Notes: generated by a model from the letters alone, not told the origin. Shown: positions 26,182 through 35,801, counted from the first letter of the stretch. The stretch is 64,000 bases of DNA from Gallionellaceae bacterium (GCA_028714735.1 JAQTLU010000006.1:14232-78231), one strand, 5' to 3'. Program-made: numbers and translations.

Positions 26182-27108
26182 GTGCGCGCGCTATTCCTGG
26201 CCACGCCCAACCTGACAGCCGCCCGTGTGCTCTGGCGCTGGCTGGAGGCCGGCCATGAAGTGGCCGGGTTCTGGCACCCGGGCGACAAGAGCTGGCGACA
26301 GGACCGCCGGATCGGCCTGCTCAATCCCCACTGGTCGGTCAGCGCGGCCCTGCGTCGCCACGGCATTGCCAGCCGTGCCGTCCCGCCGCCTTCCCGTGCC
26401 GAGCCCGAACTGCTGGCGCAAGCAGGCAGCCTCGGCGCCGACGTGCTGATCTGCTGTTACTTCACGCATCGCATCACGCCCAGGCTGCTGGACCTGTTCG
26501 GACCCCGTGCGGTCAATTTCCATCCGGCCCTGCTGCCCGCCTACCGGGGCCCGCTGCCCACCCTGGCCATGATGCTGGCCGGCGAGACCCACCGTCATGG
26601 CGGGATGACCCTGCATGTCCTCAGCCCCGAGATGGATGCCGGCGACATTGTCGCCGCCACCCCGGTGCCGGGCGCGACCGGCGCCACCCTGCTGCAATGG
26701 CGCCTGGCCCTGGCCCGCGCGGCCGGCGAGCTGGCCGCCGGCCCATTGCCGGCCTTCCTCGACGGCGCCACCGTTGCGCAGCCCCAGGCCGGCCCTTCAA
26801 GCTATATCAATACGCTGCCGATGGAATGGGTCGAGATCGACCGCCGCTGGAGTTGCCAGCGCGTACGGGAGACGCTCCGGCGCCTGGGCAGTCAGCACCC
26901 GCTGCGCGTGGCGATCGACGAAGAACGCGTGACCGTGAAGGGTTTCGTGCGCAGAGTTGGGCCGCCCACCGGGCAGCCTCTGCAACGTAGCCGCCGGCGC
27001 CTGACCCTGGATGTGGCGGACGGCCGCATCGTCCTGGCCACCCGGGGCCGGTACAAGATCTGGCAGTCTCTGCGCGAACTGCTGACCGTCGCCCGGGCGC
27101 CCCTCTGA
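26182..27108 (+). CDS. Formyltransferase-family protein
   Basis: 308 residues from a GTG start; no good ribosome site, so the start may move. The N-terminal half is the formyltransferase fold of Fmt/ArnA. The folate-site block AVNFHPALLPAYRGPLPTL contains the catalytic Asn and His, and LHVLSPEMDAGDIVAATPV has the catalytic Asp. The C-terminal third (RVRETLRRLGSQHPLRVAID ... ILATRGRYKIWQSLRELL) does not look like the Fmt tRNA-binding domain. So this is a 10-formyltetrahydrofolate-dependent transferase acting on an amino sugar or other small amine rather than on Met-tRNA. Substrate unknown. It lies 74 bases after the DUF302 gene. Confidence 0.75.
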   Translation: MRALFLATPNLTAARVLWRWLEAGHEVAGFWHPGDKSWRQDRRIGLLNPHWSVSAALRRHGIASRAVPPPSRAEPELLAQAGSLGADVLICCYFTHRITPRLLDLFGPRAVNFHPALLPAYRGPLPTLAMMLAGETHRHGGMTLHVLSPEMDAGDIVAATPVPGATGATLLQWRLALARAAGELAAGPLPAFLDGATVAQPQAGPSSYINTLPMEWVEIDRRWSCQRVRETLRRLGSQHPLRVAIDEERVTVKGFVRRVGPPTGQPLQRSRRRLTLDVADGRIVLATRGRYKIWQSLRELLTVARAPL

Positions 27109-27270
27109 AACGCACGGCCATTGGCTGCCCGGAGGAACAGAACCGAGTCGAGGCCTCGGTGCCGGCCGCAGCATGTTTTATAACAAATATTATCGCATGA
27201 TAGTATTTGCCCGCCAGATGCCATTCCCGCCCAGCCCGGGCAGCCACACCGACCAAGGGCCACGCCAGAC

Positions 27271-28938
27271 ATGAACACCCCCAGCCAAGAGCAAACCGCG
27301 CCCTCGTTGCCGCCGATACCCCAGAACCGCCTGTTGCGGCTGTTCTGGCTCTGGTGGCGCCGTCACATGCGCGACCTGGACCGGGACGCCACCAACGAAC
27401 AGGTGCAGGAAGATGGCGGCCTGAGCTACTCCTACGCCTTCCTGGTGGTGACTTCATGCGGTATCGCGACCCTGGGCCTGATGCTCAACTCCGCCGCGGT
27501 GATCATCGGCGCCATGCTGGTGGCCCCGCTGATGGGCCCCATCGTCCTGCTCGGCTTCGCCATCGCTCGCACCGACGTCCAATTGGTCATGCGCAGCGCC
27601 AAGGCGATGGTGGTCGGCGTGCTGGCGGCCCTGGCCATCTCGGTGGTGATCGTCAAGCTGTCGCCCTTCATCCCACCCACGCCCGAGATCCTGGCGCGCA
27701 CCAACCCCAACCTGTTCGACCTGCTGGTGGCTGTGCTGTCGGGCATGGTGGCGGGCTACGCCGTCACCCACCGCAAGATCGGCACTGTCGCCGGGGTCGC
27801 CATCGCCACCGCCCTGATGCCGCCGCTGGCGGCGTCGGGCTATGGCCTGGCGACCGGCGACATGCGCATCTTCCAGGGCGCCTTCTTCCTGTTCCTGACC
27901 AACATGCTGGCGATCGCCTTCAGCGTCGCCGCCATGGCCATGTGGTATGGCTTCGGCAACCTGCGCACGCCGAGGAACCTGCTCTGGCAGACCACCCTGG
28001 CCGGCGCCATCCTGGTGGTGCTGTCGATCCCCCTGATTCGGACCCTGAATGAAAGCGTCGCCAAGACCCTGACGGTGAACGAGGTGGAGAGCGTGCTGCG
28101 GCAGGGCCTCAAGCTGGAAGGGGCCAGCCTGGACAAGCTGAACGTGAATCTGGCGGAAGGCAAGCCGGTACAGATCAGCGCGGTGGTGTTTACCCGGGAG
28201 TTCGACCAGTCCGCCCATGACCGCCTGTTGCCCAAGCTGCAGGAACGCCTGGGGCGGCCGGTGGAGTTTGCCCTCGACCAGGTGGTATTGGGCGATGCCC
28301 TGATGCAGGCCCAGGCCAGCCAGTCCGTCCTGGCCAACCCGGTCGGTGCGGCATTGCAGGGCAGCGTGGCGATGACCGATGCCCAGTTGCTGGTACGCCA
28401 TCTGCGCGAGTTGTTGCCGTTGCCGCTGGTGCTCTCGGAGGTGGATGCCAACACCAAGGTCGCCAAGCTCCAGGTGGCACCGGGGTTTGCCGGCAATCTG
28501 CAAACCCTGCGGCAGATGGAGGAGCGTCTGCAAAAACGCTTCCCTGCCTGGCAGGTCACCGTCATCCCGCCCATGCGGCCCCTGCCCGACATCGCCTTCC
28601 TGGCCGGCAAGGCCGAACTCGCCGAACGCGGTCGCCAGTCCCTGAACACCGCGCTCTGGGCGCTGGAGCGCTGGCAGGTGGCCGCCGTCGAGGTGACGGG
28701 TACGGCCGCACTGAACGAAGCCGGTCGCAAGACCGCCCTGCTGACCCGCCAACGGGCCGAACTGCTGGCCGGCCAACTGCGCGCCGCAGGCCTGACGGCA
28801 AGCGCCACGACGGATTATCCGGCCACGAACCAGAAGACCCGGGAAAAGGAATTGGGCGTCGCCGCCTGGCGCATTGCCCGGATCCAGCCGCTGTTCGACT
28901 CCGCGGCCGAATCGGCCGTCGAGGCTCAACCCCGATGA
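27271..28938 (+). CDS. DUF389 membrane protein with OmpA-like C-terminus
   Basis: 555 residues. Residues about 55-265 hold six or seven membrane helices with the DUF389 hallmarks (NSAAVIIGAMLVAPLMGPIV; AIATALMPPLAASGYG). The soluble rest (about 270-555) ends in a region like an OmpA C-terminal domain (IAFLAGKAELAERGRQSLNT; VTGTAALNEAGRKTALLTRQ-RAELL), which in other proteins binds peptidoglycan. So this may be an inner-membrane protein tethered to the wall. DUF389 has no settled function. The stop overlaps the start of a MarR-type regulator gene (ATGA). Confidence 0.85.
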   Translation: MNTPSQEQTAPSLPPIPQNRLLRLFWLWWRRHMRDLDRDATNEQVQEDGGLSYSYAFLVVTSCGIATLGLMLNSAAVIIGAMLVAPLMGPIVLLGFAIARTDVQLVMRSAKAMVVGVLAALAISVVIVKLSPFIPPTPEILARTNPNLFDLLVAVLSGMVAGYAVTHRKIGTVAGVAIATALMPPLAASGYGLATGDMRIFQGAFFLFLTNMLAIAFSVAAMAMWYGFGNLRTPRNLLWQTTLAGAILVVLSIPLIRTLNESVAKTLTVNEVESVLRQGLKLEGASLDKLNVNLAEGKPVQISAVVFTREFDQSAHDRLLPKLQERLGRPVEFALDQVVLGDALMQAQASQSVLANPVGAALQGSVAMTDAQLLVRHLRELLPLPLVLSEVDANTKVAKLQVAPGFAGNLQTLRQMEERLQKRFPAWQVTVIPPMRPLPDIAFLAGKAELAERGRQSLNTALWALERWQVAAVEVTGTAALNEAGRKTALLTRQRAELLAGQLRAAGLTASATTDYPATNQKTREKELGVAAWRIARIQPLFDSAAESAVEAQPR

Positions 28939-29435
28939 AATCGACCGGCCGCAGCAAGGACACGGGCACCCCGCTGGCCAGGGAAACCCTGAAACAGCTC
29001 CGGATCATCATCGGCGCAGCACGCCATCACTTCCGCGCCCTGGAAACCGCCTGCGGCATTTCCGGCGCCCAGGTCTGGATCCTGGCCGCCCTGGCCGAGA
29101 ACCCGGGCATTACTGTCTCCCGCCTGAGCGAAACCTTGTCGGTCCATGTCTCCACCGCCAGCAACATGCTGGACAAACTGGCCAGGGCCGGTCTGGTGGA
29201 TCGCCGGCGCGGCGAGGACGACCGCCGCGTCGTCAACCTGCATCTCACCGACCAGGGCCAGGCCGTGCTGGCGCGCGCGCCAAGGCCGCTCACCGGCCTG
29301 GTGCCCCATGCCCTGGCCAGACTGCCGGAGAGCACGCTGCTCAGGCTCAACGAGGACCTGGCGCTGCTGGTCCAGCAAATGAACTACATTGACCTGGATG
29401 CCGCCAACAAACCTTTATCCACCCTGGTCCGCTGA
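28935..29435 (+). CDS. MarR-family transcriptional regulator
   Basis: 166 residues. The winged helix-turn-helix is clear: GAQVWILAALAENPGITVSR, LSETLSVHVSTASNMLDKLA, and the wing GLVDRRRGEDDRRVVNLHLT. Helical ends form the dimer interface. MarR proteins bind palindromes near their own promoter and are released by small phenolic or oxidant ligands. Being translationally coupled to the DUF389 gene, it is a good candidate to control this operon from the AT-rich gap near 27170-27210. Ligand unknown. Confidence 0.92.
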   Translation: MKSTGRSKDTGTPLARETLKQLRIIIGAARHHFRALETACGISGAQVWILAALAENPGITVSRLSETLSVHVSTASNMLDKLARAGLVDRRRGEDDRRVVNLHLTDQGQAVLARAPRPLTGLVPHALARLPESTLLRLNEDLALLVQQMNYIDLDAANKPLSTLVR

Positions 29436-29468
29436 CCGGGATTACATTACTCAGACAGGGAGACTGAA

Positions 29469-30056
29469 ATGAACACGACCGACGACACCCCCGCCACGCC
29501 CGAGTCCACCGGAATGGACCGCAACCGCAAGATCATCCTGGGCCTGGCCGTCGCCCTGGTGCTGGTGGCCGCGGCCATGTACGGCTGGAAGATCGCCGCC
29601 GTGGCCGCACAGGAGGAAAGATACGCCCAGGCCGAGGCGCAGCATGCCCAGGCCCGCATCCAGCTGGTCGAACAGGCCAGGCAGCTGGATGCCAGCCGTT
29701 CCGAGGCCGGCCTGCGCCTGTTCAGCACCCCGCTCGCCTGGGTCATCCGGCGCGAGGTGATGGCCGCCAACCTGGACCAGGTCGACCAGTACTTCAGCGA
29801 CCTGGTGCAGATGGAAGGTTTTCAGGCCGCGGTGCTGGCCAATCCCGACGGCAAGATCGTCGTCGCCAGCGACCGCAAGCAACTCGCCGTGCCGTTCTCC
29901 AGCCTGTACCCGGCCGAGTACCTGCAGGCCGGCGACATCCGGATCGAACACACCGCGAACGCCGGCCTGCGCGCCGTCATCCCCATCCTGGGCCTGAAGC
30001 AGCACCTGGGCACCCTGGTCCTGGAATACACCCCGCCTGCCTTCACCCTGAACTGA
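29469..30056 (+). CDS. Single-helix anchored periplasmic protein, sensor-like
   Basis: 195 residues. One N-terminal membrane helix (IILGLAVALVLVAAAMYGWK), a short coiled coil rich in Ala, Gln and Glu (about 55-85), then a small domain (FSDLVQMEGFQAAVLANPDG-KIVVASD; LGTLVLEYTPP) that looks like a single PDC/Cache-type ligand-binding domain with the typical DGKIVVASD turn. There is no output domain, so it is not a receptor on its own. GGGAG six bases upstream sets the start. Situated between the MarR gene and a small membrane protein gene. Confidence 0.75.
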   Translation: MNTTDDTPATPESTGMDRNRKIILGLAVALVLVAAAMYGWKIAAVAAQEERYAQAEAQHAQARIQLVEQARQLDASRSEAGLRLFSTPLAWVIRREVMAANLDQVDQYFSDLVQMEGFQAAVLANPDGKIVVASDRKQLAVPFSSLYPAEYLQAGDIRIEHTANAGLRAVIPILGLKQHLGTLVLEYTPPAFTLN

Positions 30057-30066
30057 GGCTGACCGC

Positions 30067-30246
30067 ATGAAGCTCTGGCAAAAACTGCTCATCACCCTGG
30101 TGGTCATGCTGGTCGCCAGCTTTGCCGCCGGACGCCTGTGGTTGCTGGCCTTCGACTTCATCATCCCCAGCTACCTGGCCGGCGTGAGCGGCGGCCTGGC
30201 GGCGATACCGGTATGGGAGCTGCTGCGCTGGCTCGAAAAAAAATAG
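30067..30246 (+). CDS. 59-residue membrane protein overlapping tamA
   Basis: MKLWQKLLITLVVMLVASFA-A starts a protein with two hydrophobic helices (the second FIIPSYLAGVSGGLAAIPVW) and a C-terminal LRWLEKK. It begins ten bases after the previous stop, and its last 34 bases overlap the likely tamA start in another frame. The overlap includes a run of eight A just before its stop. This size and shape suit a small inner-membrane partner of its upstream neighbour or of TamB. No family recognised. Confidence 0.6.
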   Translation: MKLWQKLLITLVVMLVASFAAGRLWLLAFDFIIPSYLAGVSGGLAAIPVWELLRWLEKK

Positions 30247-32003
30247 CCCTCCGCGCCCGCCTGATCGGCCTGGCCCTGGCCTGCTGTCTCGCCGGCACGG
30301 GGCCGGCCCTGGCCGCCGAGCCGGCGCTGACCTATGCCATCGCCCTGCAGGCGCCGGAGGCGCAACGCAAGCTGCTGGAAAACAATCTCGACCTCTACCG
30401 CTGGCGCGACGGCGAGCGCATGGACGAGACCCAGTTGCGCCGGCTGGTGGCGCTGGCGCCGGAACAGATGCGCAGCCTGCTGGCGACCGAGGGTTTTTAT
30501 TCGCCCCGGGTCGAGGCCAGCCTGGAGCAGAACGGCGGCGCCTGGTCGGTGCGCCTGGAAGTCGACCCCGGCCCCCCGGCGCGGGTCGGCCAGGTCGACC
30601 TTCAGGTGGTCGGCCCGTTCGACGACGGCTCCGCCGACAGCCGGGCGCGCCTGCTCAAGCTGCGCACCGACTGGTCCCTGGCCGGCGGTGCGGTGTTCCG
30701 CCACGAGGACTGGGAGCGCGCCAAGCGCGCCGCCCTGCGCAGCCTGCTGCTGGACCGCCACCCGGCCGCCGCCATCCGCGACAGCCGGGCCACGGTAGAC
30801 CCGAAGGCCCATAGCGTGGCCCTGGCCCTGACCCTGGACAGCGGCCCGGCCTTCACCTTCGGGCCGCTCCAGATCGAGGGCCTGCAGCGCTATCCCGCCA
30901 GCATCGTCGAGCGGCTCAACCCGATCCGGCCGGGCGAGCCCTACGTCCAGGCCAAGCTGCTGGAACTGCAGGCCCGGCTCCAGGACAGCCCCTACTTCGC
31001 CAGCGTCGGCGTCCAGGCCGAGATCGACCCCGCGCATCCCGAGGACACGCCGATCAAGGTCAGCGTCGAGGAAAACCGCGCCCGCACCCTGGGCCTGGGC
31101 ATCGGCATGAGCACCGACACCGGGCCGCGCGCCCAGATGGATTACCGCGACCTCAACCTGCTCGGCCAGGCCTGGCGCCTGACCGGCAGCCTCAAGCTGG
31201 CAGACAAGGAACAGTCCCTGACCGGCGAACTGCAGTTGCCGCTCACCAGCCAGGGCGACCGGGACAGCATCACCGCCCAGATGAACCGTTCCAATGTCGA
31301 GGGCGAGGTCACCCGCACCCTGATCCTGGGGGCCAGGCGCAGCTTCCTGCGCGGCCGCAACGAGACCGCCTGGAGCCTGCGCTATTACCTGGAGCAGCAG
31401 GAGGTGGCCGGGGCCGTGGGCGACCATCGTTCCGCCCTCGTCCCGTCCTGGTCCTGGACCCGTCGCAACGTCGACAACCTGTTGTTTCCCAGCCGCGGCT
31501 ACCTGTTCAACATCCAGGCGGACGCTGCCGCCCAGGCCCTGTTGTCCGACCAAGGCTTCCTGCGCGGCTATACCAAAGCCACCTGGTTCCATCCCCTCGG
31601 CGAGCGGGGCCGGCTGATCCTGCGCGGCGAGATGGGGGCGGTCGCGGCCGACGGGCGCGCCGGCATCCCGGCCGACTTCCTGTTCCGCAGCGGCGGCGAC
31701 CAGACCGTGCGCGGCTATGCCTACCAGAGCCTGGGGGTGCACGAAGGCGACGCCGTCGTCGGCGGCCGCTGGCTGGCCGTGGCCAGCGCGGAATACGTGC
31801 ACTGGTTCAGGCCGGACTGGGGCGCGGCGGTGTTCATCGACGCCGGCGACGCGGCCGACAGCCTGGACGAGCTGAGCCCGGTAGTCGGTTACGGCCTCGG
31901 TGCGCGCTGGAAAAGCCCGGTCGGACCGCTCAACCTGGACCTGGCACGCGCCCAGGAGACCGGGCAACTGCGGCTGCACTTCTCCGTCGGCTTCAGCTTC
32001 TGA
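30213..32003 (+). CDS. tamA: Translocation and assembly module outer-membrane protein TamA
   Basis: 596 residues from the ATG chosen here. The signal peptide is basic then hydrophobic (ALRARLIGLALACCLAGTGP). Three POTRA domains span about 30-265 (for example VGQVDLQVVGPFDDGSADSR). A 16-strand Omp85-type barrel ends in the outer-membrane C-terminal signature LRLHFSVGFSF with terminal Phe. The L6 hairpin motif is FLFRSGGDQTVRGYAYQSLG. TamA works with TamB to insert certain outer-membrane proteins and in lipid traffic. tamB follows eight bases later. The start lies inside the preceding small gene, suggesting translational coupling. Confidence 0.93.
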   Translation: MGAAALARKKIALRARLIGLALACCLAGTGPALAAEPALTYAIALQAPEAQRKLLENNLDLYRWRDGERMDETQLRRLVALAPEQMRSLLATEGFYSPRVEASLEQNGGAWSVRLEVDPGPPARVGQVDLQVVGPFDDGSADSRARLLKLRTDWSLAGGAVFRHEDWERAKRAALRSLLLDRHPAAAIRDSRATVDPKAHSVALALTLDSGPAFTFGPLQIEGLQRYPASIVERLNPIRPGEPYVQAKLLELQARLQDSPYFASVGVQAEIDPAHPEDTPIKVSVEENRARTLGLGIGMSTDTGPRAQMDYRDLNLLGQAWRLTGSLKLADKEQSLTGELQLPLTSQGDRDSITAQMNRSNVEGEVTRTLILGARRSFLRGRNETAWSLRYYLEQQEVAGAVGDHRSALVPSWSWTRRNVDNLLFPSRGYLFNIQADAAAQALLSDQGFLRGYTKATWFHPLGERGRLILRGEMGAVAADGRAGIPADFLFRSGGDQTVRGYAYQSLGVHEGDAVVGGRWLAVASAEYVHWFRPDWGAAVFIDAGDAADSLDELSPVVGYGLGARWKSPVGPLNLDLARAQETGQLRLHFSVGFSF

Positions 32004-32011
32004 ACCGCGCC

Positions 32012-35000
32012 ATGGCCATCCGCAGCGCACTCCGATACGGCTTGTGGGGCCTCGCCGCCCTGCCGCTGCTGGCCGTGGCCCTGGCCTGGCTGGCCGGCAG
32101 CGAGCCCGCCCTGCGCCTGATCGCCAGCCAGGCCGAGCGCCTCAGCGGCGGCCGATTGGAAATACGGGGTGTGCACGGCTCCGCCTATGGCCCCCTGCAT
32201 ATCGACGCCCTCACCCTGACCACCGAGACCAAGCGCTTTGAGCTCGGCGACGCCCGCCTCGACTGGTCGCCGCGCGCACTCTGGCAGGGCCGGCTCAGCA
32301 TCACCCGGCTGGACCTGGCGTCCGTGCGGGTCAGCACCGTCAGGCCCGACCCCGAGCCGCCGCAACTCCCGGACAGCCTGCGCCTGCCGGTCGGCCTCAG
32401 CCTGCCGGCGGCGAGCCTCGGCCGCCTGGTCATCCGGACCAGCGCCGGCGAGCAGGTGATGAGCGATATCCGGCTCGGCCTGGAGCAGGCCGGCCACACC
32501 TACCGGCTCGACCTGCGCAACCTGAGCACGCCCTGGGGCCGGGTCGAGGCCCAGGCCAGCCTGGCCGACGCGCCGCCCTACGCCCTCGCCGGGCAGGCAC
32601 GCTTCAGCCACCCCTCCGGCAGCGCCACGGCCAACCTCGGCGGCCGCCTCGACCGCATCGATCTCAAGGCCGCCGCCGCCCTGGCCGGCGGCGAGGCCCG
32701 TGCCGACCTGCTGCTCACCCCCTTCGCCCGCCGGCCCCTGGCCGAGGCGCAGATCAGCGCCCGCGGCATCGATCCCGCCGCCTGGGACCCGGGCCTGCCG
32801 CGCGCCGAGATCGGCCTCGCGGCCAGCCTGCACAGCCAGGGCGCACAGGACTATGCCGGCGAGTTCTCGGCCGCCAACGGCCTGGCCGGCACCTGGGACA
32901 AGCAGCGCCTGCCGCTGCGCGGATTGAGCGCCCGCTTCAGCGGCAACGCCGACGGCCTGGATCTGACCGACCTGAATCTGGACCTGGCCAGGGCCGGCCA
33001 CTTCACCGGCAGCGGCCGGGCCGATCCCGAACGCCTGGCCCTGGACCTGAAGACCCGCGACTTCGACCCGCGCGGCCTCTACGGCAAGCTGCGCTCGCTG
33101 CGCCTGGCCGGCGCCATCCGACTGCAGGCGGATGGCGAACGCCAGGGCCTCCAGGCCGACCTCGGCTACCAGCGCTATCGACTGACCCTGGACGCCGAAC
33201 AGCGCGACCGGGTGCTCCACATCAAGCAGGCCCGGCTCGTCTCCGGCGCCGGCCAGCTGAGCCTGTTCGGCACCCTGGGGCTGGACGAGGCCCGGTCGTT
33301 CGACCTCGCCGGCGGCCTGGACGGTTTCGATCCGGCCGCCTTCGGCGACTACCCCAAGGCCCGCATCAATGCCTCCTTCCATGGCGCCGGTCGGCTGACC
33401 CCGGCGCCCGAGACCAGCCTGTCCTTCGCCATCGCCGACAGCCGGTTCCGCAACCAGCCCCTGGCCGGCCAGGGCAACCTGCGCCTGGCGGAGAAACGGC
33501 TGTGGGACAGCGACGCGGAACTGCGCCTGGCCGGCAACCGGCTGCGCCTGCAGGGGGCCTTCGGCGCTCCCGGCGACCGCCTGGCCTTCCAGTTGCTGGC
33601 CAATCAGCTCGGCGTCGTCGATCCGGCTCTCTCGGGCCGGATCGAGGCCACCGGCCAGTTGTCGGGCAGCCTGGCCACGCCGGCTGGCGAGGCCGACATC
33701 CAGGCGGAAGGCCTGGCCTGGGGGAAGGACTATCGCCTCGGCAGCCTGCACGCCAAGGCCCGCCTGGACCAGGGCCTGGACGGCATCCTGGCGCTGGACG
33801 CCCGGCTGGCGAAGCTGAACACACCGGCACTGACGCTGGACCGGGCCAGCCTGATCGGCCAGGGTCGGCGCGACCGGCACAGCCTGGTCATCACGGCCGG
33901 CAACCCGGACCTCGACCTCGGTGCCGAGGTGGCCGGCGCCTGGCGCGAGGCCGGCTGGTCCGGGCAAATCCTCCGGCTGACCAACCAGGGTCGTCATCCG
34001 CTGGCCTTGCAGGCCCCGGCCCGGCTGGAGATCGCCGCCGACGGCGGCCGCCTGAGCGAGGCCCGCCTCGCCGCCCTCGGCGCCGTATTCAATGTCCGGG
34101 ACGCCCGCTACCAGGCCGGCCGGATCAGCAGCCAGGGCGAGTTCAAGGGCCTGTCCATCACGGTCCTGAAGCGTTTCCCGGCCTGGCCGGAAGGCGTCGG
34201 CGGCGACCTGGTGCTGGGCGGCAACTGGCAGATCGACGCCGGTGAGCAGGTGAACGGCCGCATCAACCTGGCCCGTGAGCGCGGCGACCTGGTACTGGCC
34301 GCCGGGCCGGACACCGCCACCGCACTCGGCCTGCAGCAACTCAGCCTGCTTGCCGAGGCCAGCGACAGCCGATTGCACGCCAGCCTGGCCGCCGACGGCA
34401 GCGCCCTGGGCCGCCTGAGTGTCCAGGCCGACAGCCGGCTTGCGCGCCGGGACGGGGTCTGGGGCATCGCCGCCGACACCCCGTTCCAGGCCAGCGCCGA
34501 CCTGGCCCTGCAATCCCTGGCCTGGGCCGCGCCGCTGCTGGACAAGACCGGCGCCAGCCGCTTCGACGGCAGTCTGGCCGCGCAGGTCAAGGGCAGCAGC
34601 AGCCTGGCCGCGCCGCAGTTCAGCGGCACGATCTCGGGCGAGCGCTTCCGGCTGGCCCTGCCCGAGCAGGGCCTGGACCTCAGGGACGGCCGCTTCCAGG
34701 CCGAGCTGAGCCAGGACACCCTGGTGCTCAAGTCGCTCAGCCTGCGCGGCGGCGACGGCAGCCTGACCGGCCAGGGCCGGCTCGGCCTGCGCGAGGGCCA
34801 GCCCGACCTGCAACTGGCCCTGAAGGCGGACAAGCTGCAGGTCGTCTCGCGACCGGACCGCCTGCTCCTGCTCAGCGGCGACGGCACGGTCGCCCTGCTG
34901 GCCAGGAAACTGCAACTGCGCGCCCGCCTCAAGGCCGATCGCGGCCTGGTCGAACTGGCCAGGGAGGACGCGCCCAGCCCGAGCGAGGACGTGGTGGTGC

Positions 35001-35749
35001 TGGGACGCGAAGACCGCGCCGCCGCCAAGGGCATCCCCTACGCCGTCGACATGGACCTCGATCTCGACCTGGGCGAGCGTTTCTTCCTCAAGGGGCGCGG
35101 CATCGACGCGCAGCTGGGCGGCGCCGTGAAACTGACCGGCCGGCAAGGCCTGCCCCTGCGCGGCAACGGCGGCATCCGGGTGGTGAAGGGAACGTACGCC
35201 GCCTACGGCCAGCGTCTGGACATCGAACGCGGCCAGCTCAATTTCCAGGGCCCGCTCGACAACCCCGGCCTCAATATCGTGGCCATGCGCAAGAACCAGG
35301 AGGTGGCGGCCGGCGTGGCCATCACCGGCAGCGCCCAGGCCCCGGTGGTCAAGCTGGTCTCCAATCCCACCCTGCCCGACAGCGAGAAGCTGTCCTGGCT
35401 GGTGCTGGGTCATGGCATGGCGGACACCGGCAGCCGGGAGTTCGATGCCCTGCAACTGGCCGCCGGCGCCCTGCTCGGGGCCGGCGAGTCGGTCACCCTG
35501 CAGCAGCGCATCGCCCACGCCGCCGGGCTGGAAGAGGTGAGCCTGAAGGGCGCGGGCACCTTGGAAAGCAGCGTGCTGACCCTGGGCAAGCGCCTGTCCT
35601 CGCGCGCCTACCTGAGCTACGAACAAGGCCTCCTGGGCACCAGCGCCCTGGTCAAGATCAACTACACCCTGTCGCGCCGGCTGTCTCTGCGCACCCAGGC
35701 CGGCACCAATCCCGCCGTCGACCTGTTCTATACCTTCAGCTTCGATTAG
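32012..35749 (+). CDS. tamB: Translocation and assembly module inner-membrane protein TamB
   Basis: 1245 residues. One N-terminal membrane helix (YGLWGLAALPLLAVALAWLA) anchors a very long periplasmic repeat region of beta-taco (AsmA-like) type. The C-terminal DUF490 domain is typical (GKGIPYAVDMDLDLDLG-like stretch, RVVKGTYAAYGQRLDIERGQ, NPTLPDSEKLSWLVLGHGM) and ends DLFYTFSFD. It forms a bridge from inner membrane to TamA. Length fits the family (about 1250). Operon with tamA. Confidence 0.93.
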   Translation: MAIRSALRYGLWGLAALPLLAVALAWLAGSEPALRLIASQAERLSGGRLEIRGVHGSAYGPLHIDALTLTTETKRFELGDARLDWSPRALWQGRLSITRLDLASVRVSTVRPDPEPPQLPDSLRLPVGLSLPAASLGRLVIRTSAGEQVMSDIRLGLEQAGHTYRLDLRNLSTPWGRVEAQASLADAPPYALAGQARFSHPSGSATANLGGRLDRIDLKAAAALAGGEARADLLLTPFARRPLAEAQISARGIDPAAWDPGLPRAEIGLAASLHSQGAQDYAGEFSAANGLAGTWDKQRLPLRGLSARFSGNADGLDLTDLNLDLARAGHFTGSGRADPERLALDLKTRDFDPRGLYGKLRSLRLAGAIRLQADGERQGLQADLGYQRYRLTLDAEQRDRVLHIKQARLVSGAGQLSLFGTLGLDEARSFDLAGGLDGFDPAAFGDYPKARINASFHGAGRLTPAPETSLSFAIADSRFRNQPLAGQGNLRLAEKRLWDSDAELRLAGNRLRLQGAFGAPGDRLAFQLLANQLGVVDPALSGRIEATGQLSGSLATPAGEADIQAEGLAWGKDYRLGSLHAKARLDQGLDGILALDARLAKLNTPALTLDRASLIGQGRRDRHSLVITAGNPDLDLGAEVAGAWREAGWSGQILRLTNQGRHPLALQAPARLEIAADGGRLSEARLAALGAVFNVRDARYQAGRISSQGEFKGLSITVLKRFPAWPEGVGGDLVLGGNWQIDAGEQVNGRINLARERGDLVLAAGPDTATALGLQQLSLLAEASDSRLHASLAADGSALGRLSVQADSRLARRDGVWGIAADTPFQASADLALQSLAWAAPLLDKTGASRFDGSLAAQVKGSSSLAAPQFSGTISGERFRLALPEQGLDLRDGRFQAELSQDTLVLKSLSLRGGDGSLTGQGRLGLREGQPDLQLALKADKLQVVSRPDRLLLLSGDGTVALLARKLQLRARLKADRGLVELAREDAPSPSEDVVVLGREDRAAAKGIPYAVDMDLDLDLGERFFLKGRGIDAQLGGAVKLTGRQGLPLRGNGGIRVVKGTYAAYGQRLDIERGQLNFQGPLDNPGLNIVAMRKNQEVAAGVAITGSAQAPVVKLVSNPTLPDSEKLSWLVLGHGMADTGSREFDALQLAAGALLGAGESVTLQQRIAHAAGLEEVSLKGAGTLESSVLTLGKRLSSRAYLSYEQGLLGTSALVKINYTLSRRLSLRTQAGTNPAVDLFYTFSFD

Positions 35750-35801
35750 CCGGCCAGCCGGGCTATGATGCGGCGAGAAAATCCATAGAGAGGTCCATGC
35801 C

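Noticed and set aside
30236-30243. Programmed frameshift fusing the small membrane protein to TamA at the A8 run
   Set aside because: TamA has its own signal peptide right after a usable ATG, so a fusion would place two extra helices ahead of it; plain overlap is simpler. Kept only as a side remark.
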